Source: Umbilicaria muhlenbergii (lineage: Eukaryota > Ascomycota > Lecanoromycetes > Umbilicariales > Umbilicariaceae). From it: DNA of 64,000 bases. The DNA lies in assembly GCA_000611775.1 (NCBI GenBank), contig KK106982.1, forward strand, positions 3,810,858-3,874,857, written 5' to 3'. Of the stretch, positions 43,721 to 54,229 are shown one piece after another; position 1 is the first letter of the stretch; each line of letters begins with the position of its first letter. The notes beneath the pieces are model-generated. The model saw only the letters and a list, made by a program, of their open reading frames with translations, was not told the origin of the DNA and made no database searches. The position numbers and the translations under genes are program-made.

Positions 43721-44824
43721 CTACACACCCCCAGATCCCGAGATCTCAGCAAGCGGCAGATCCAGATCCACAAGCCAAGGGGCATTGCCAGGGTTGTAAG
43801 ACACATTCATAATAGCCGCATTCACGAAGACAGTCTCCTGCCCAAACTCCAAAGGGTTTCCTCCATCTGTGCTCAAGTCAAGAAACACCGAGCGATCTGC
43901 CAGCATCTTCTGCTCATCAATCTGCGCAGACTGCTTCTTCCACTCCTCGGGACTCCAGGTAATTCTTTCAGCACCCCACCCTTCGTGAATATGACCAAAG
44001 CAGTGCAATCTTGGCCGAACGCGCGATACGGCTTTGAGCAGGTTGGCGCAGCCTACATCCTCGCCGTGATGCGTACGGTCGAGGATTTGGTATGGTGGGC
44101 CGTGGGTGAGCAGAAGGTCGACTCGGGGCCATGAGGGGATGGGGTTGGGGGTTTGGAATTGGGCAGATGCTGGCGCTGGGTTGTATCGATCCTGGTCACG
44201 TTCGTAGGGAAAAGCCCACCTGCAGAACTCGGGGGTGTATGGGGATGTATAGATCTGCCTTCTGTTAGACTCTGTATCTTGATGTTGCCGAGCAATGTAT
44301 ATTGGACTGGGCATCTTCAGATAGATCTGGTTGGCCTGTGTATATAGAATAGAGGTGACGATTACCGTAAACTTGGCACCATTCTTCAACGTAAACGTAC
44401 TCACCCCCTCCTCCAAGTACACTACACCCGCCTTGCGAGCTTCCTCTCCGGTCCACATCTCCCTCACTTTTCCCAGATCTTCCCGCCAATGTCTGTGCTT
44501 CCGCCACCCGAAAGTATTGTAATAGTTTTCGTCGAGCGTAATGTCGTGATTGCCAGCAATGACTATCTTCAACTCCGCATCAGCTTGCTTGAGCACCTCC
44601 AGCATGCCCTCATATTCTGTGACGCGACCTGTCATTGTAATATCGCCGGCGTGAAGTAGGACATCCGCCGAGGGAAGAGGAGCACGATAGGCATATTGAG
44701 TGGCTGTGGTAGGCCATGGGCCTCGATTATGCGTGTCTGAAATGATGCAGAAGCGGGTTTTGACAGTTTTGAAGGCGGTCATGATGGTCCGCTTAAAGAT
44801 GTTTCGGAATGATGTTTTTCCCAT
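43721..44824 (-). CDS. Calcineurin-like metallophosphoesterase
   Basis: A cytosolic binuclear-metal phosphoesterase. Motifs in order are ISDTHN (D-x-H), HAGDIT (GD), IAGNHDIT (GNHD), LLTHGPP (H) and CFGHIHEGWG (GHxH), a complete metallophosphoesterase set. The frame is open throughout, but 44255-44365 (111 nt) starts GTAATC, ends GGCAG and interrupts the conserved KFT-IYTSPYTPEF run. It is most likely an intron, even though it is divisible by three and stop-free. Spliced, the protein is 330 residues from ATG 44824, or 316 from ATG 44782 (MTAFKTVKTRFCIISD), which is the more usual start. Fungal relatives belong to the MPPED/UPF0046-like group. The substrate is unknown. Confidence 0.9.
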   Translation of the reverse strand: MGKTSFRNIFKRTIMTAFKTVKTRFCIISDTHNRGPWPTTATQYAYRAPLPSADVLLHAGDITMTGRVTEYEGMLEVLKQADAELKIVIAGNHDITLDENYYNTFGWRKHRHWREDLGKVREMWTGEEARKAGVVYLEEGVSTFTLKNGAKFTVIVTSILYTQANQIYLKMPSPIYIARQHQDTESNRRQIYTSPYTPEFCRWAFPYERDQDRYNPAPASAQFQTPNPIPSWPRVDLLLTHGPPYQILDRTHHGEDVGCANLLKAVSRVRPRLHCFGHIHEGWGAERITWSPEEWKKQSAQIDEQKMLADRSVFLDLSTDGGNPLEFGQETVFVNAAIMNVSYNPGNAPWLVDLDLPLAEISGSGGV

Positions 44825-45307
44825 GTCACTTTCGTAGATATCGTGAGGCTGAGCTACGGAATAGGATACAAGAATCGGTCATAAGTCATGGAAAGGGAAA
44901 GGTTTCTTCATCTTCATCACATATCTTAGCAGCGAGCTGTTGCGGATTCCCAAGTCCAGCTATAAGAAATTCGAAGTTTTTGCGCCGGCCTTTGATGAAA
45001 ATGACTGACAGCTCCTCTTATTTCTTTGATTATGTTGCTTCAAGTACATTATCCCTTGATAAGTGGAAAGTAGCCTGACTACACGCGGGCAAAGCAGGCA
45101 GGGCCGCGCCTCAACGAAGGAGCCTCAGAGTCATAACACGTGTGCAACCATAGACAAGTACCACGATTCGACCCTGCTCAATCAATTGGAAATGCGTAGG
45201 ATTCGGATATTCTACATTGCTATTACGACCATCTGAAGTAAGAAGCAAATAGCATTGTCGAGTCCTCGCCCTTGCCGCAAAGCATCATACCCCGGTTCTT
45301 CCAATGT
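44825..45307. other. Intergenic region
   Basis: No gene seen. It lies between the promoter of the metallophosphoesterase gene and the 3' end of RPS8. Confidence 0.4.
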
Positions 45308-45967
45308 CTACTTCCTGATAGCACGCTGGTAGAAAGCCAGCTCCTCACCCTCCAGCACGTAGCCGTCCACACGTCCACTCTGTCCCGGCCTTGAAGCAAC
45401 CACAGCGTACAAACGACCAGCCTCGAACTGTCTCTCCAAAGACGGCTCGACCTTGCCTTGTGCCGCATGTCTCGTAGCCTGCTTCTTTTCCACGCTCTTG
45501 CTCTTCTTCTCCTCAGCAGTCTCAGTAGCAGCCTTCTGCTGACGTCTCCGGCCCAAATTCTGACCGTAATGTGCTTCGTACCATTGTCTAAACGGCGCAG
45601 CGTCGATCTGGACGACGGCGGCCTTGGTCAGGGTGTTCGTGCGGACGAGTTCGTTGTTGGAAGGGTGGAAAGACACGCCAATGACGCGAACTTTGCGGGC
45701 GATTCCCTCAGAGCCCCATGAGAAGTTGCCGGAGTCGAGACGTAGAGCACGGTATTTTTGGTTTCCTCCACGAGTGCGGACGAGATGGATACGCTTTGCG
45801 CCAATACGGGTATTGGCTGGCTGACGACCCTTCTCGAACGCTCTGAACGGCGTTAGACCGGATCAATCCAGGGACTAGCATAGCAGATCCTACCTCTTCT
45901 TTCGGTAATATGCCCGCTTCGCACCGGTTGCTGAACGCTTGTGACGCGAGTCTCGTGAGATACCCAT
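45308..45967 (-). CDS. RPS8: 40S ribosomal protein eS8
   Basis: A structural component of the small ribosomal subunit. Exon 1 (45967-45894) encodes MGISRDSRHKRSATGAKRAY, the universal eS8 start. A 51-nt intron with GTAGGA donor and TTCAG acceptor follows, then exon 2 (45842-45308) opens AFEKGRQPANTRIG and gives 202 residues in total, the standard length. Downstream landmarks are VRTRGGNQKYRALRLDSGNFSWGSE, SNNELVRTNTLTKAAVVQIDAAPFRQWYE and the C-terminal VDGYVLEGEELAFYQRAI. Position of the intron close to the start codon is typical for fungal ribosomal protein genes. Confidence 0.96.
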
Positions 45968-47053
45968 GATTGCGGCGGTTTAGAGACGACTGCAGATCGC
46001 GAAGTGTTAGCGAAGACACGAAGAGCTCATCATAGCTGTGTATTTGACGTCAAGAGAATTTCGCAATAATTGTGCGTATCTCTGGAACAAGTGTAATGGA
46101 CGAGGCCATTTGGAGGTTTCAAAGGGCCAGTCGTCGCACCGAGCAGCTCAAGGGCATCTGAAAGCACACGCAATCCGGTGTCTGAGTATCCTATATAATT
46201 GAGGTATAGACTTGCCTTCTCGCTATCGGTCGTCCTCCAACGCAGTCAGTGTCGGGTTGTGGTGATGGCGTTCGATGTCGTCGTTGTCGTTGGGCGGATG
46301 TTGGATTTCAAGGTGTGTGCCCTAGAGGTTCTCGCTAACTAGCGCCAAAAAGTGCTAACCTTAAAAATATCACGACCATGTACAAAGTAAATGTGGTCTC
46401 CAGCTGGGGACCCTCTCGATCATACAACAATGAAAGGAGAAAATGTGGATTCTTGTATGGAATGCTGGAGACGTCAACGATTTCTATCACCTCTGCCTTA
46501 GATCAATTCACAAAATCCGCCTCGGTTCTCAAGTAATTGAGGGGACCCCCTGCTGAGTGCTACCACCTGTCTTCTTCATACGCTTTGCTACTCTTCAAAC
46601 TAGGAAATTGCAAGGCTAACAGTATGGAGCACAAGTCTCGAATATGAAGACAACTGTGGAAGTCCTTCTTATTCTATTATTCTATTCTTCTTCTTTACAA
46701 CATTCTCCTTTACACAACTCTTGTCTCTCTATCCATGACTTCTGATACATGTTCTTACTATAAATACATTGAGATCTACTGACTGGCTATTTGAGCTATT
46801 TTTGATTCAAGCATCGCTCTTTCCCATATTTATTATTAAACAGCTACAGTCTTCAATCAAGGTATCCAATCTAGATGTGGCAGAATAGACACCCCTTTTG
46901 CCCACCAAGCTGCTATAATGCGAAGGAATCAAAACGCCCTAGCTGCCTACTTAGCTTGTCTTGAAATGAACCCCCAGCAATGAGGTCTAGTATTCACCTG
47001 CCTAAAGCATGTTCAAGCGACCGCTGCGACCCAAGTAGTCGGTTTCTGCATCT
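45968..47053. other. AT-rich intergenic region with a dispersed repeat
   Basis: It carries the RPS8 promoter at the left, then AT-rich sequence with repeat copy B, and no coding signal. The TTCTATTATTCTATTCTTCTTC tract near 46668-46690 is simple sequence. Confidence 0.45.
46385..46560. repeat. Dispersed repeat, copy B
   Basis: Starts with GTCTCCAGCTGGGGACCCTCTCGAT and ends with TTGAGGGGACCCCCTGCTGAG, collinear with copy A at 3770-3945. There are no open frames or clear terminal inverted repeats. It is likely a diverged mobile-element remnant. Confidence 0.45.
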
Positions 47054-48439
47054 TCAAGTAGTGACTTGCTCTCTTGGCCAAGCGCTGCTGTGCGGCCCCC
47101 CCATGTTGTCTAGTTGGTGGTCGTCATTAGTTGAATCATTCAGGAGACCCAGCAGGCTTACACGGTGCACGGTCATCAATGAATAGACCTTGATGAGACC
47201 GTGGAAGTAGCCAAAAGCTATCACAAGTGGAATGAACTTGATATCCCCAGGATAACGATAGAAATGTGGCAGGAGCTTGACAGTCTTGGTGAAGACGAGC
47301 CAAAATACGAAGACGGTCATTGCTAGTCGTGTAATCTCCGGCCTTATGGACTGTGCAGTATGGTAAAGCAGATATGCCAGTAGACCATCCATCACTGCCG
47401 CCGGAGGTGAAAAGGTTGCTAGATGCAGAGCATAACAGCACCAGGGTTGATCGCTAGCAAGCAGGTCAGCTACTGGATTCCAAGATTAATTGGGTCATTA
47501 CCGCCAGATTCGGCGCTCTATAAACATGCTGGTGATGTTGCTGCGCCAGTTTGTGCGACACCAGCGGGCACATTGGTCGAGAAACCGAGCATCGCTTGTA
47601 AAAGTCGTTTGGAGTTCGGCTTCCTCGCAGTATTGGATCTTTATCTTCCATCCATGGTTAACCATCCAACGTGTCAGGAAATTATCATCATCGGCGGTTC
47701 CCAGAGGTATACACCCGAGCCAAACCTCGTTTGCAAAACCTTCGATAAATGCACGGTTGAGGAGGATATGGGTTCGGTGGGCAGAAGTCCGTCCCGACAA
47801 ACATGAGGTGCCGCCGTCAATATGGGTAGTTGCCGAAATCTCGAAATTTCGACGTTCAAGGTAGAAAGCTCCAAGGATATTCCAGCATCCCGGGTTCGGG
47901 ACACGTCGAAGTCGTTGGGAGGTCCCAGCGGCACCCACTGATGGATCTTCAAATGCTGCAAGTAGATATATGAGAAATGTGGGTGGCCAGACAACATCAT
48001 CGTCGGCGAATATCGTGATGGCGGTTTCCGAATGGATCAGGCCTTGAATCATCTGGAGCCTTTTATTCGCAAATTTCACTCCGATAACTCTAATCGATGA
48101 TGTGGAGAGGGCATGAAATGATCTCTTTAGGCGTGCGACATTCTTGTTCGGCGTGACAACATAGACACGTTTTGGGCAACAAGCCAGGATTGACTGTATG
48201 CCGATTAGAAAGTCGTTGCCCTCGCCAGTCAAGGTGGGTACAACAACTGTAACATCACTAGGAGACATCGATGGGTTGAAGGAAATAGGTATAGTCTTGA
48301 AGGTCCAAGAGGATATGCTATTGACTATTAGGCGTATATATCGATATAGCCTTACTTGGCTCGATCAGTCAAATCCATTTTGGGGAGAAGTCATACGTAA
48401 AGCTCACCAGAGTAGAAGGAAGGCTAGGGTATAGGACAT
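47054..48439 (-). CDS. Type 2 glycosyltransferase, CPS1-like polysaccharide synthase
   Basis: A membrane-bound processive GT2 enzyme of the group containing Cryptococcus Cps1 (hyaluronan/polysaccharide synthase-like) and filamentous-fungal GT2 proteins needed for hyphal growth. Three exons, 48439-48408, 48350-47502 and 47453-47054, join to 426 residues. The tiny 32-nt first exon encodes MSYTLAFLLLW and splices to LYRYIRLIVNSISSWTF, making one N-terminal membrane anchor. The catalytic motifs are VTVVVPTLTGEG, FADDDVVWPP (DxD), GTADDDNFLTRW and CARWCRTNWRSN, the (Q/R)xxRW-type acceptor motif. Exon 3 adds two or three membrane segments (ITRLAMTVFVFWLVFTKTV, IKFIPLVIAFGYFHGLIKVY). Both introns are phase-consistent, with donors GTGAGC and GTAATG. 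The product polymer is unknown. Confidence 0.88.
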
Positions 48440-49130
48440 TTGTAAGAGCCTCAGAGTAGCACGTAAACTACAGTGTGGTTGTCCAGGCGCCTGGTAGAGA
48501 GCTGATAGAGAGAGAAGGAGAGTGTTGTATGCTTGAAGAGAAGTCTTGCGTTGGCAACAGGCAAGGAAGACATTGTGTGACTCAAGGAAGTGAATTCAAT
48601 CCCAACGGGTGCAATGAAGCCCAACGAGAGCCAATAGGATCCGGTGAGACCTTGCATGTTGTACAAGATGACGTTACGGCTTCTCTGGGGTTTGAACTAG
48701 TGACAGTGGTGGTTTCAGCCGTCGAGAAACAGGAGAAACGGGAACAGAATCGAAATAGATGGCTGTCCTCAGCCCTAAAATCCTCCTCAACCACTGGGCA
48801 TCTAGAAGAGATATCACAGAATGCCGATTATAGACGCTCGATATTAGGGCGACAGAATTAGTGGCAGTGTCCAGCTGGGGGCCCTCTCGATAACACCATA
48901 GTGAAAGCGGGATATCTAAACTGTTGAAGTAAATGTGGTAGAGATTTAAAAGGTCTTAGGCCTCTGTCGAATGGAGGATATGTATACTGGAGGCGCTATA
49001 GAAGTGTTCGGCGTGGTGTTGTTGAGAGCGCTCCTGGGCTGAAGCCTGCCACTTTGTTGGGCCCAGCGCTGCGAGTATGCTATTCTCAAGTGGTCAAGCA
49101 ATAAGCACCCGCAATATTTGACGGCACGGA
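48440..49130. other. Intergenic region between GT2 and DUF2470 genes
   Basis: No supported gene. It contains repeat copy C near 48855-48915. The frame at 48946-49359 (-) overlaps the next gene out of phase and is a shadow. Confidence 0.4.
48855..48915. repeat. Dispersed repeat, partial copy C
   Basis: GTGTCCAGCTGGGGGCCCTCTCGATAACACCATAGTGAAAG matches the start of copies A and B. The remainder of the element is not recognisable here. Confidence 0.45.
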
Positions 49131-49805
49131 TCAATGCTTGGCTTTCTCCTTCTTTTCTTTCTCTTCCTCCACAATTCTGTCGAATCTCATGAAAGCCCCC
49201 ACCCCCTCTATAAAGGTGCTTAAGACCCACTTCCACCATAACTTGCTCATGAACGGAACGTTGTGCTTCTCTAACCGACCCTTCTGCATGTGATATGCTT
49301 CCCACCCATGGAGAGTAATCATAGGATATATAACCAGTGGTTGTATCTTGTAACACCATTGCGCAAAACCTGGGGTGTGCTTCAGGACGTTGTCATAGAG
49401 GAATGATCCAGGTTCGAAGTTCGATCGCTTTGAGAAGACCACAAAGGTACAGGCCGCAGCGACGAACACCACTGCCATGAAGCCTTTTGGCTTCTTATAT
49501 TTCTTCACTGTGATATTAGAGCGTCGCAGCCCTGCTGTGGCTTCTGCATCCATAGCCACGACGCGCTCCCGAGCCTGGGCCCAGCTAGTCAGTGGAGGGT
49601 CGATTGGGACGGTGCAGTAGCCACCGGAGCTCAGAATGACCATGGAGCTGAAGGAAATATCTGTAAGCTTCGCGTCGCGCGCAGAGAAGGAGGAGACTTG
49701 GCTATAGTGCTCAAGGTAGCGTCGCAGGGAATCCTGGTGATCTGAGTTCATGTGATTGATGATCCGTTGCTTCGCAGCCGCGTCTTTTGCTGATTGGTCG
49801 GCCAT
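49131..49805 (-). CDS. DUF2470-domain membrane protein
   Basis: A 224-residue protein with an N-terminal DUF2470 (haem-utilisation/pyridoxamine-oxidase-like) domain: QRIINHMNSDHQDSLRRYLEHY near residues 11-33, then ITFSS-like DISFSSMVILSSGGYCTVPIDPPL. Two hydrophobic segments follow (FMAVVFVAAACTFVVF about 112-127; IQPLVIYPMITLHGWEAY about 157-174). The C-terminus is Lys/Glu-rich (EEEKEKKEKAKH), which could act as an ER-retention-type tail. The frame opens at 49910, but MADQSAKDAAAKQRI at 49805 is the usual start in fungi. Related fungal proteins are annotated only as integral membrane proteins. A role in haem or redox metabolism is a guess from the fold. Confidence 0.8.
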   Translation of the reverse strand: MADQSAKDAAAKQRIINHMNSDHQDSLRRYLEHYSQVSSFSARDAKLTDISFSSMVILSSGGYCTVPIDPPLTSWAQARERVVAMDAEATAGLRRSNITVKKYKKPKGFMAVVFVAAACTFVVFSKRSNFEPGSFLYDNVLKHTPGFAQWCYKIQPLVIYPMITLHGWEAYHMQKGRLEKHNVPFMSKLWWKWVLSTFIEGVGAFMRFDRIVEEEKEKKEKAKH

Positions 49806-50901
49806 GCTCTCATGGACGGTTCGTGAATGCTGTATATCTTTTAAACCCGGAATTGATGAGCTGCTGGAGCGAGATAAACAAATTGGACGATGTTTCAAAT
49901 CGTCATCCATGCAGCGGATAAGGTAGGTTACCCTTAACTACTTCTGGTTATCTACTCACGCCGCTTTACTGGAGTACCACGACCCATGCTATATGACTTA
50001 CTCTGATCCGCGACCACATCCGGAGTGACAACATGAAAGAAGCAAGAAGGAGACTGTCGCTCCCATAGCTGAAGTAATATCCTGGATCTCTTTCTCTTGC
50101 TGTTCCTGTCGTACTGCGAATTCCTGATTATCTCAAAGGGTTTGGGTTCATGATCTCGTCTCAGCTTTGCGTGCCTATGCCCACTGTTATATTGAGGACT
50201 TGTTGACAAGCTGTACATAGAACAGGACTTGATTACTATGAGAACATGGGTGAGAGACGGGATGGTTTATAGCATGTCTGGAGGCAGAAAGGATAACGTG
50301 GCTGTGTTTGACCAAAGAAATAGAACACTGCTTTACGCAGGAATTGACGATAGTGATGTATCAAACATGGCCGCCTGATGTGCTGGCTGCACGTCATTCG
50401 ATGCCGAAAAGCTGAGGCGCTCATCGTGTTAGGTGAAAAGATGGAAAGATCGTGCAGAAAGCTTTCGTCGGGCCTTCCACATATCGTCTTGCTGACGGGT
50501 TTGCCAGGCTACGACAAGGGACTACTACAGAATATGTTTCCCAATCACGTATTTCAAATACACATCTACCTTACAGCGAGGGGTCATTGTTTTGAGCCTT
50601 GAGATAGGCCTTTCAAATATGAAACACTCTGTTGCTCCCTTGAAGTATTTCGTTATACTACATTGTTCGATCATGGTCGCGTGATGGATCGTTGCGTTTC
50701 ACCTACTTTCCAGCGCCTTCGCGGCTCCGGAAGCAGTTGTAGAGGCTTCGAGTGCATTTCTGATGCCGCTGTGTACTGCTAGTGCTTTTCTAAGCAATTC
50801 GAACAAATACATAAAGCGCAAGCTATCCACAAAGCTCTTACAGTCCAAGCGACATCATACCGCAACAGTCTCCAAGGCACGCCACCCAGACCAACACTGC
50901 T
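49806..50901. other. Intergenic region, divergent promoters
   Basis: Nothing recognisable. Short frames (49952-50218 minus, 50378-50602 plus) look random. It should carry the promoters of the flanking divergent genes. Confidence 0.4.
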
Positions 50902-52287
50902 ATGTCGCCCAGGCCCGTTCATAGGGAAAAGATGGTCACCCCATCAGGGACCGAAGCAGAAGTGCTGAGCGGTGGTGGTGATGCTCGAATTACCTTCCAT
51001 GGACCTGGCCAATGTACTGTTGAACCCCTCGTGCCTGGAACAAGTCGTGATGACACTTGGTCCTCTTTGGATGGAGAACCTGTTTGTCCATCCACAAAGT
51101 CAGAGAAAGGAAAGACGCAGAAAGACCATAAGCAAGAACCATCGGCTTCAGATGTCGCAATTCTTCCTCCTATGGCGCCGGGAGAGGTTGGCTCTCAAGC
51201 AATGCGGAGAGGGAGCGCCATCCGATCCTCTAGTGTTGCGGCTCGAAGAGCTCGACGTGCTGCTCCATACGATGTCGAGGACCTGCGGCTACGCCTCACA
51301 GATACATCTATTGGCACAAGCACAATAAGTCCTCCATCGACCATGACCCATCTGCGGTCTTCTGGAACATCAAGCCCGGAGTCCGCCCAAGTCGGTCAAG
51401 AACCAAGAACGGTGACTTTGTCTCCTCAATCCCGTTCGACAGATGATAAATCGGTGAAGGCGTCGTCAGATACAACCCCACACCTAACTCCACAAGCAAC
51501 TGAGCAGAAAAAGACGAATCTGGAGGAAGCCCTGCGGCGACGATGGGGAGATGATTATCCCAGAGCGGTCCAAGTCTTTTCTTCGGAGGGAAAGCTACTC
51601 GACATGCTGCGTTATAGACGAACGCGAGAAACGAAGCAGGAATCTCCAGACCCAACACCGAAGTTCGAGCTCTCCTTCTCCGGCCAACCAGCTTTTGCAG
51701 CCGACCCCTTCGAGACACATGTTACCCCTAACTCTCCCAATAACCCAGCGGCTGACCAAGCCCATGGAACTAAGGGTGGAGATCAGCGAGAGACGTACGA
51801 GGGAACTTTGCCTCAATCCATGTCTCTATCCATGTCTCTAACCCCTGATCGTCCCCTTGCACGATACAGGTACGGCAACCCACCGCCGCAAGCGGCAGGG
51901 CACACTCAGGCGAGGCCTTCCGATACCGAGGCCGCTACGTTTCGCGCATGCCCAGACAGCAGTCGTATCGGGAGACTGGTAGTTCACGAACCTGTTGGTT
52001 CGAACGCTTTCTTTCGCCGACCGCTTAGAACTCGTCCCGTCACGTTCGGTTCTTTTCCCGAGCCTAATGCATATGGGCGTACTGAAGCTGAAGAAACCAA
52101 TCCTACTATGGACGAGGAGGACCTTAGCCGCGATACCAGTACTCGGGCAGAGGGCTCTTTCGATGGGAAGATTGAGAGGATCATCGGGAAGATTGAGATG
52201 TTGGAGATCATGATTGCGTTCTTGGGGAAGCAGATGGATACCATGGGGCTCTCGTTGAAGGAGCTGGAAAGGAAGTGTGGGCAGTAG
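50902..52287 (+). CDS. Disordered protein with C-terminal coiled coil, unknown function
   Basis: A single-exon frame of 461 residues starting at GCTATGTCG. Most of the protein is Ser/Pro/Thr-rich and disordered. Two short parts look ordered: a helical basic segment around residues 208-245 (NLEEALRRRWGDDYPRAVQVFSSEGKLLDMLRYRR), and the C-terminal helix about 427-460 (KIERIIGKIEMLEIMIAFLGKQMDTMGLSLKELERK) with heptad hydrophobics, a likely dimerisation coiled coil. No family is recognised. Intact length, sensible composition and a good start context support a real gene. Confidence 0.65.
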   Translation: MSPRPVHREKMVTPSGTEAEVLSGGGDARITFHGPGQCTVEPLVPGTSRDDTWSSLDGEPVCPSTKSEKGKTQKDHKQEPSASDVAILPPMAPGEVGSQAMRRGSAIRSSSVAARRARRAAPYDVEDLRLRLTDTSIGTSTISPPSTMTHLRSSGTSSPESAQVGQEPRTVTLSPQSRSTDDKSVKASSDTTPHLTPQATEQKKTNLEEALRRRWGDDYPRAVQVFSSEGKLLDMLRYRRTRETKQESPDPTPKFELSFSGQPAFAADPFETHVTPNSPNNPAADQAHGTKGGDQRETYEGTLPQSMSLSMSLTPDRPLARYRYGNPPPQAAGHTQARPSDTEAATFRACPDSSRIGRLVVHEPVGSNAFFRRPLRTRPVTFGSFPEPNAYGRTEAEETNPTMDEEDLSRDTSTRAEGSFDGKIERIIGKIEMLEIMIAFLGKQMDTMGLSLKELERKCGQ

Positions 52288-52704
52288 TTGTGATCTTGTT
52301 TCTAGGGAAGACGGAGTGGGTGCGAGACATGGCATAGAGTTTACCAAAAGTCCGGTTCAGAGCGATGATATTACCGTAGCACTGATTATTATTACACAAT
52401 AAGATCTCTTCTCATCAATCTAATATTCAAATATCATGCTGTTGTAAATGGTACTTGTCTTTGTCGATGACTTATACTACTTATTTTCACCGCTTCTGAG
52501 CGCCTAACTTATAACAAATGATGATAACTCCCTCATATCGGAGGCGCTCACATATCAGCAATCATCCATGCCAGGCCCTCCACCAAAACGATGCCCGCCT
52601 TGATATCACACATGCCCACCCATCTTACGCACTACGCCCTATCACGATCTTAGAAATCAATTCCCACCCACAAAACACAAAAGCAAGGGGGTCAGAGGGC
52701 AAAC
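52288..52704. other. Convergent intergenic region
   Basis: It lies between the 3' ends of two convergent genes. AT-rich words near 52380-52510 are probable poly-A sites. No gene. Confidence 0.45.
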
Positions 52705-53223
52705 TTACAACAGCGCCAACGTAATATCGCCATGAATACTCGCCTTCAACTCAATCTCGATATCCAAATTCAACTCGATCCTCAACTTCAACCCATCCTG
52801 ATCCATCATGCCACTGCTATCCCCCCCACTATCCCCCTTCGGCCCCGTCGCCAACTGCTGCTCCGGGTTGCCCGGCCGCTTCGCAATCTCCCCCCGCTGC
52901 GCCTTGGCATATGTGACGGGCCCGTTCATGGAGGTCTCGTCCGACCCGATCATCTCGAAGGGCTGCATCGTCGAGCCGGGGTCTTCGGGTTCTTGGTTTT
53001 CTTCGACGGCGGGCATGGGGTTTTCTTTGGGGTTCTTTTGCTGGCTGCCTTTTTGCTGTTTGCGGCGGCGGGCGCGGCGGGATTGCGAGCGCGAGCGGTA
53101 GCCGGGGTCGGTTTCGGAGTCGGAGCGGGAGAGCTGTTGCGTGGGGCGTTGTTTGGTGCCGTTGCGTTGGGGGGTTTGGGGTTCTTCGGGTTCGGAGGAG
53201 GCGGGTTGGTCGGTGTCGGACAT
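52705..53223 (-). CDS. Fungal-specific protein with LNLDIEIELKA C-terminal motif, paralogue 1
   Basis: This 172-residue protein has a disordered N-terminal two-thirds: Ser/Gln/Pro-rich, with a basic SRSQSRRARRRKQQKGSQQK patch at about 46-65 and an acidic Pro-rich region. The last 28 residues (from LKLRIELN to GDITLALL) form an alternating hydrophobic/charged pattern predicted to be beta-strand or amphipathic. The same motif ends the divergently transcribed gene at 54230-54883, so the two are paralogues. ATG 53223 (MSDTDQPASSEPEEP) is the first in frame. Function unknown; the conserved end suggests a binding or assembly tail. Confidence 0.75.
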   Translation of the reverse strand: MSDTDQPASSEPEEPQTPQRNGTKQRPTQQLSRSDSETDPGYRSRSQSRRARRRKQQKGSQQKNPKENPMPAVEENQEPEDPGSTMQPFEMIGSDETSMNGPVTYAKAQRGEIAKRPGNPEQQLATGPKGDSGGDSSGMMDQDGLKLRIELNLDIEIELKASIHGDITLALL

Positions 53224-54229
53224 GGCGGCGGTGGTGGTTTAGATGTGGAGGGATGGAGAGTGGTGTGGGTTATGAAGATGGGACGGGTAGGCGACACAGA
53301 AGATCACTGAACGGAGATAAAACAATGTAGGATGAAGCAGGAGTCGGAGCAATAGCAATACAGTATGAGCGTAACACCAGCGTAAAAGCCAAGCACCATG
53401 TAGCAGCAGGAGAAGCATGAGAACCGGCTTGAGACTGCAAGACTACAGCCACAGCTACATCATCGCACGCTGGGGATCGCCATGTCTTGCCAGGTCAGCC
53501 TGGGCAGGGTGTCGTACCCCCTGCTCGAGCAAGGAATCGCCGTTTCTGAATCCTGCACCGTCAGCCACACTCGTCCTATTCGAGCGAGACACCGACGCAT
53601 TGTGCAACGACAGCTTCTGTTCCTCGGACAGAACACACCGAGCATACAACCAGGCAATCGCTTTCAAAAACATGGAAGAAGAGATTCTACACAAATAGTC
53701 AGACGACACGTTCGCACGCTTTTCTTTTTCCTCAGAATGATCATGCTGAGAGGCGAGTAAGCAAGATTGACTTCCAGAATGGCTATCCGGCGAACCATCC
53801 GATTTGGAAACTTGGCAGCATCCCTGCCCGCCTTTCGCCCCAACGACCCTATCAAGGACCATGAAACACCACCCTAACCACTCCAGCCCAAAGGTGTGGC
53901 TGGAGAGACCAGATAACCAGGTTCTTGTCGGGGCTATCGCACGCGAAGGGTCTTCGCAAGCAGGATGGTAGAATGGCAGGATTGCAGCACTCGAGGCTGG
54001 CAGCACGAGGGAGAATACTGGCGTCATCGCGTGGCTTGCCTTGATTAATCGCCTTCGCACGCTACTCACGCTACTTCTTCTCATGTGCTTTTGACTCTTC
54101 CTGCGCTCGACTATCTTCACTATAATATACCGCATACCGTTGCTTTATTCTCCGTACACGCAATCTATTGATTTAATGATCCCAGCCTCGCATACATAGA
54201 TCACCCAGAAACCCACCAACCCACCCACC
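53224..54229. other. Shared upstream region of the divergent paralogue pair
   Basis: This 1-kb stretch lies between the start codons of the two motif-sharing genes. A 226-codon frame at 53455-54135 (-) overlaps long frames on the other strand and shows no domain; it is judged non-coding. Promoters for both genes are expected here. Confidence 0.45.

Noticed and set aside
53455-54135. 226-codon minus-strand frame between the motif-sharing paralogues
   Set aside because: No homology or ordered region; better explained as shared promoter DNA with chance openness.
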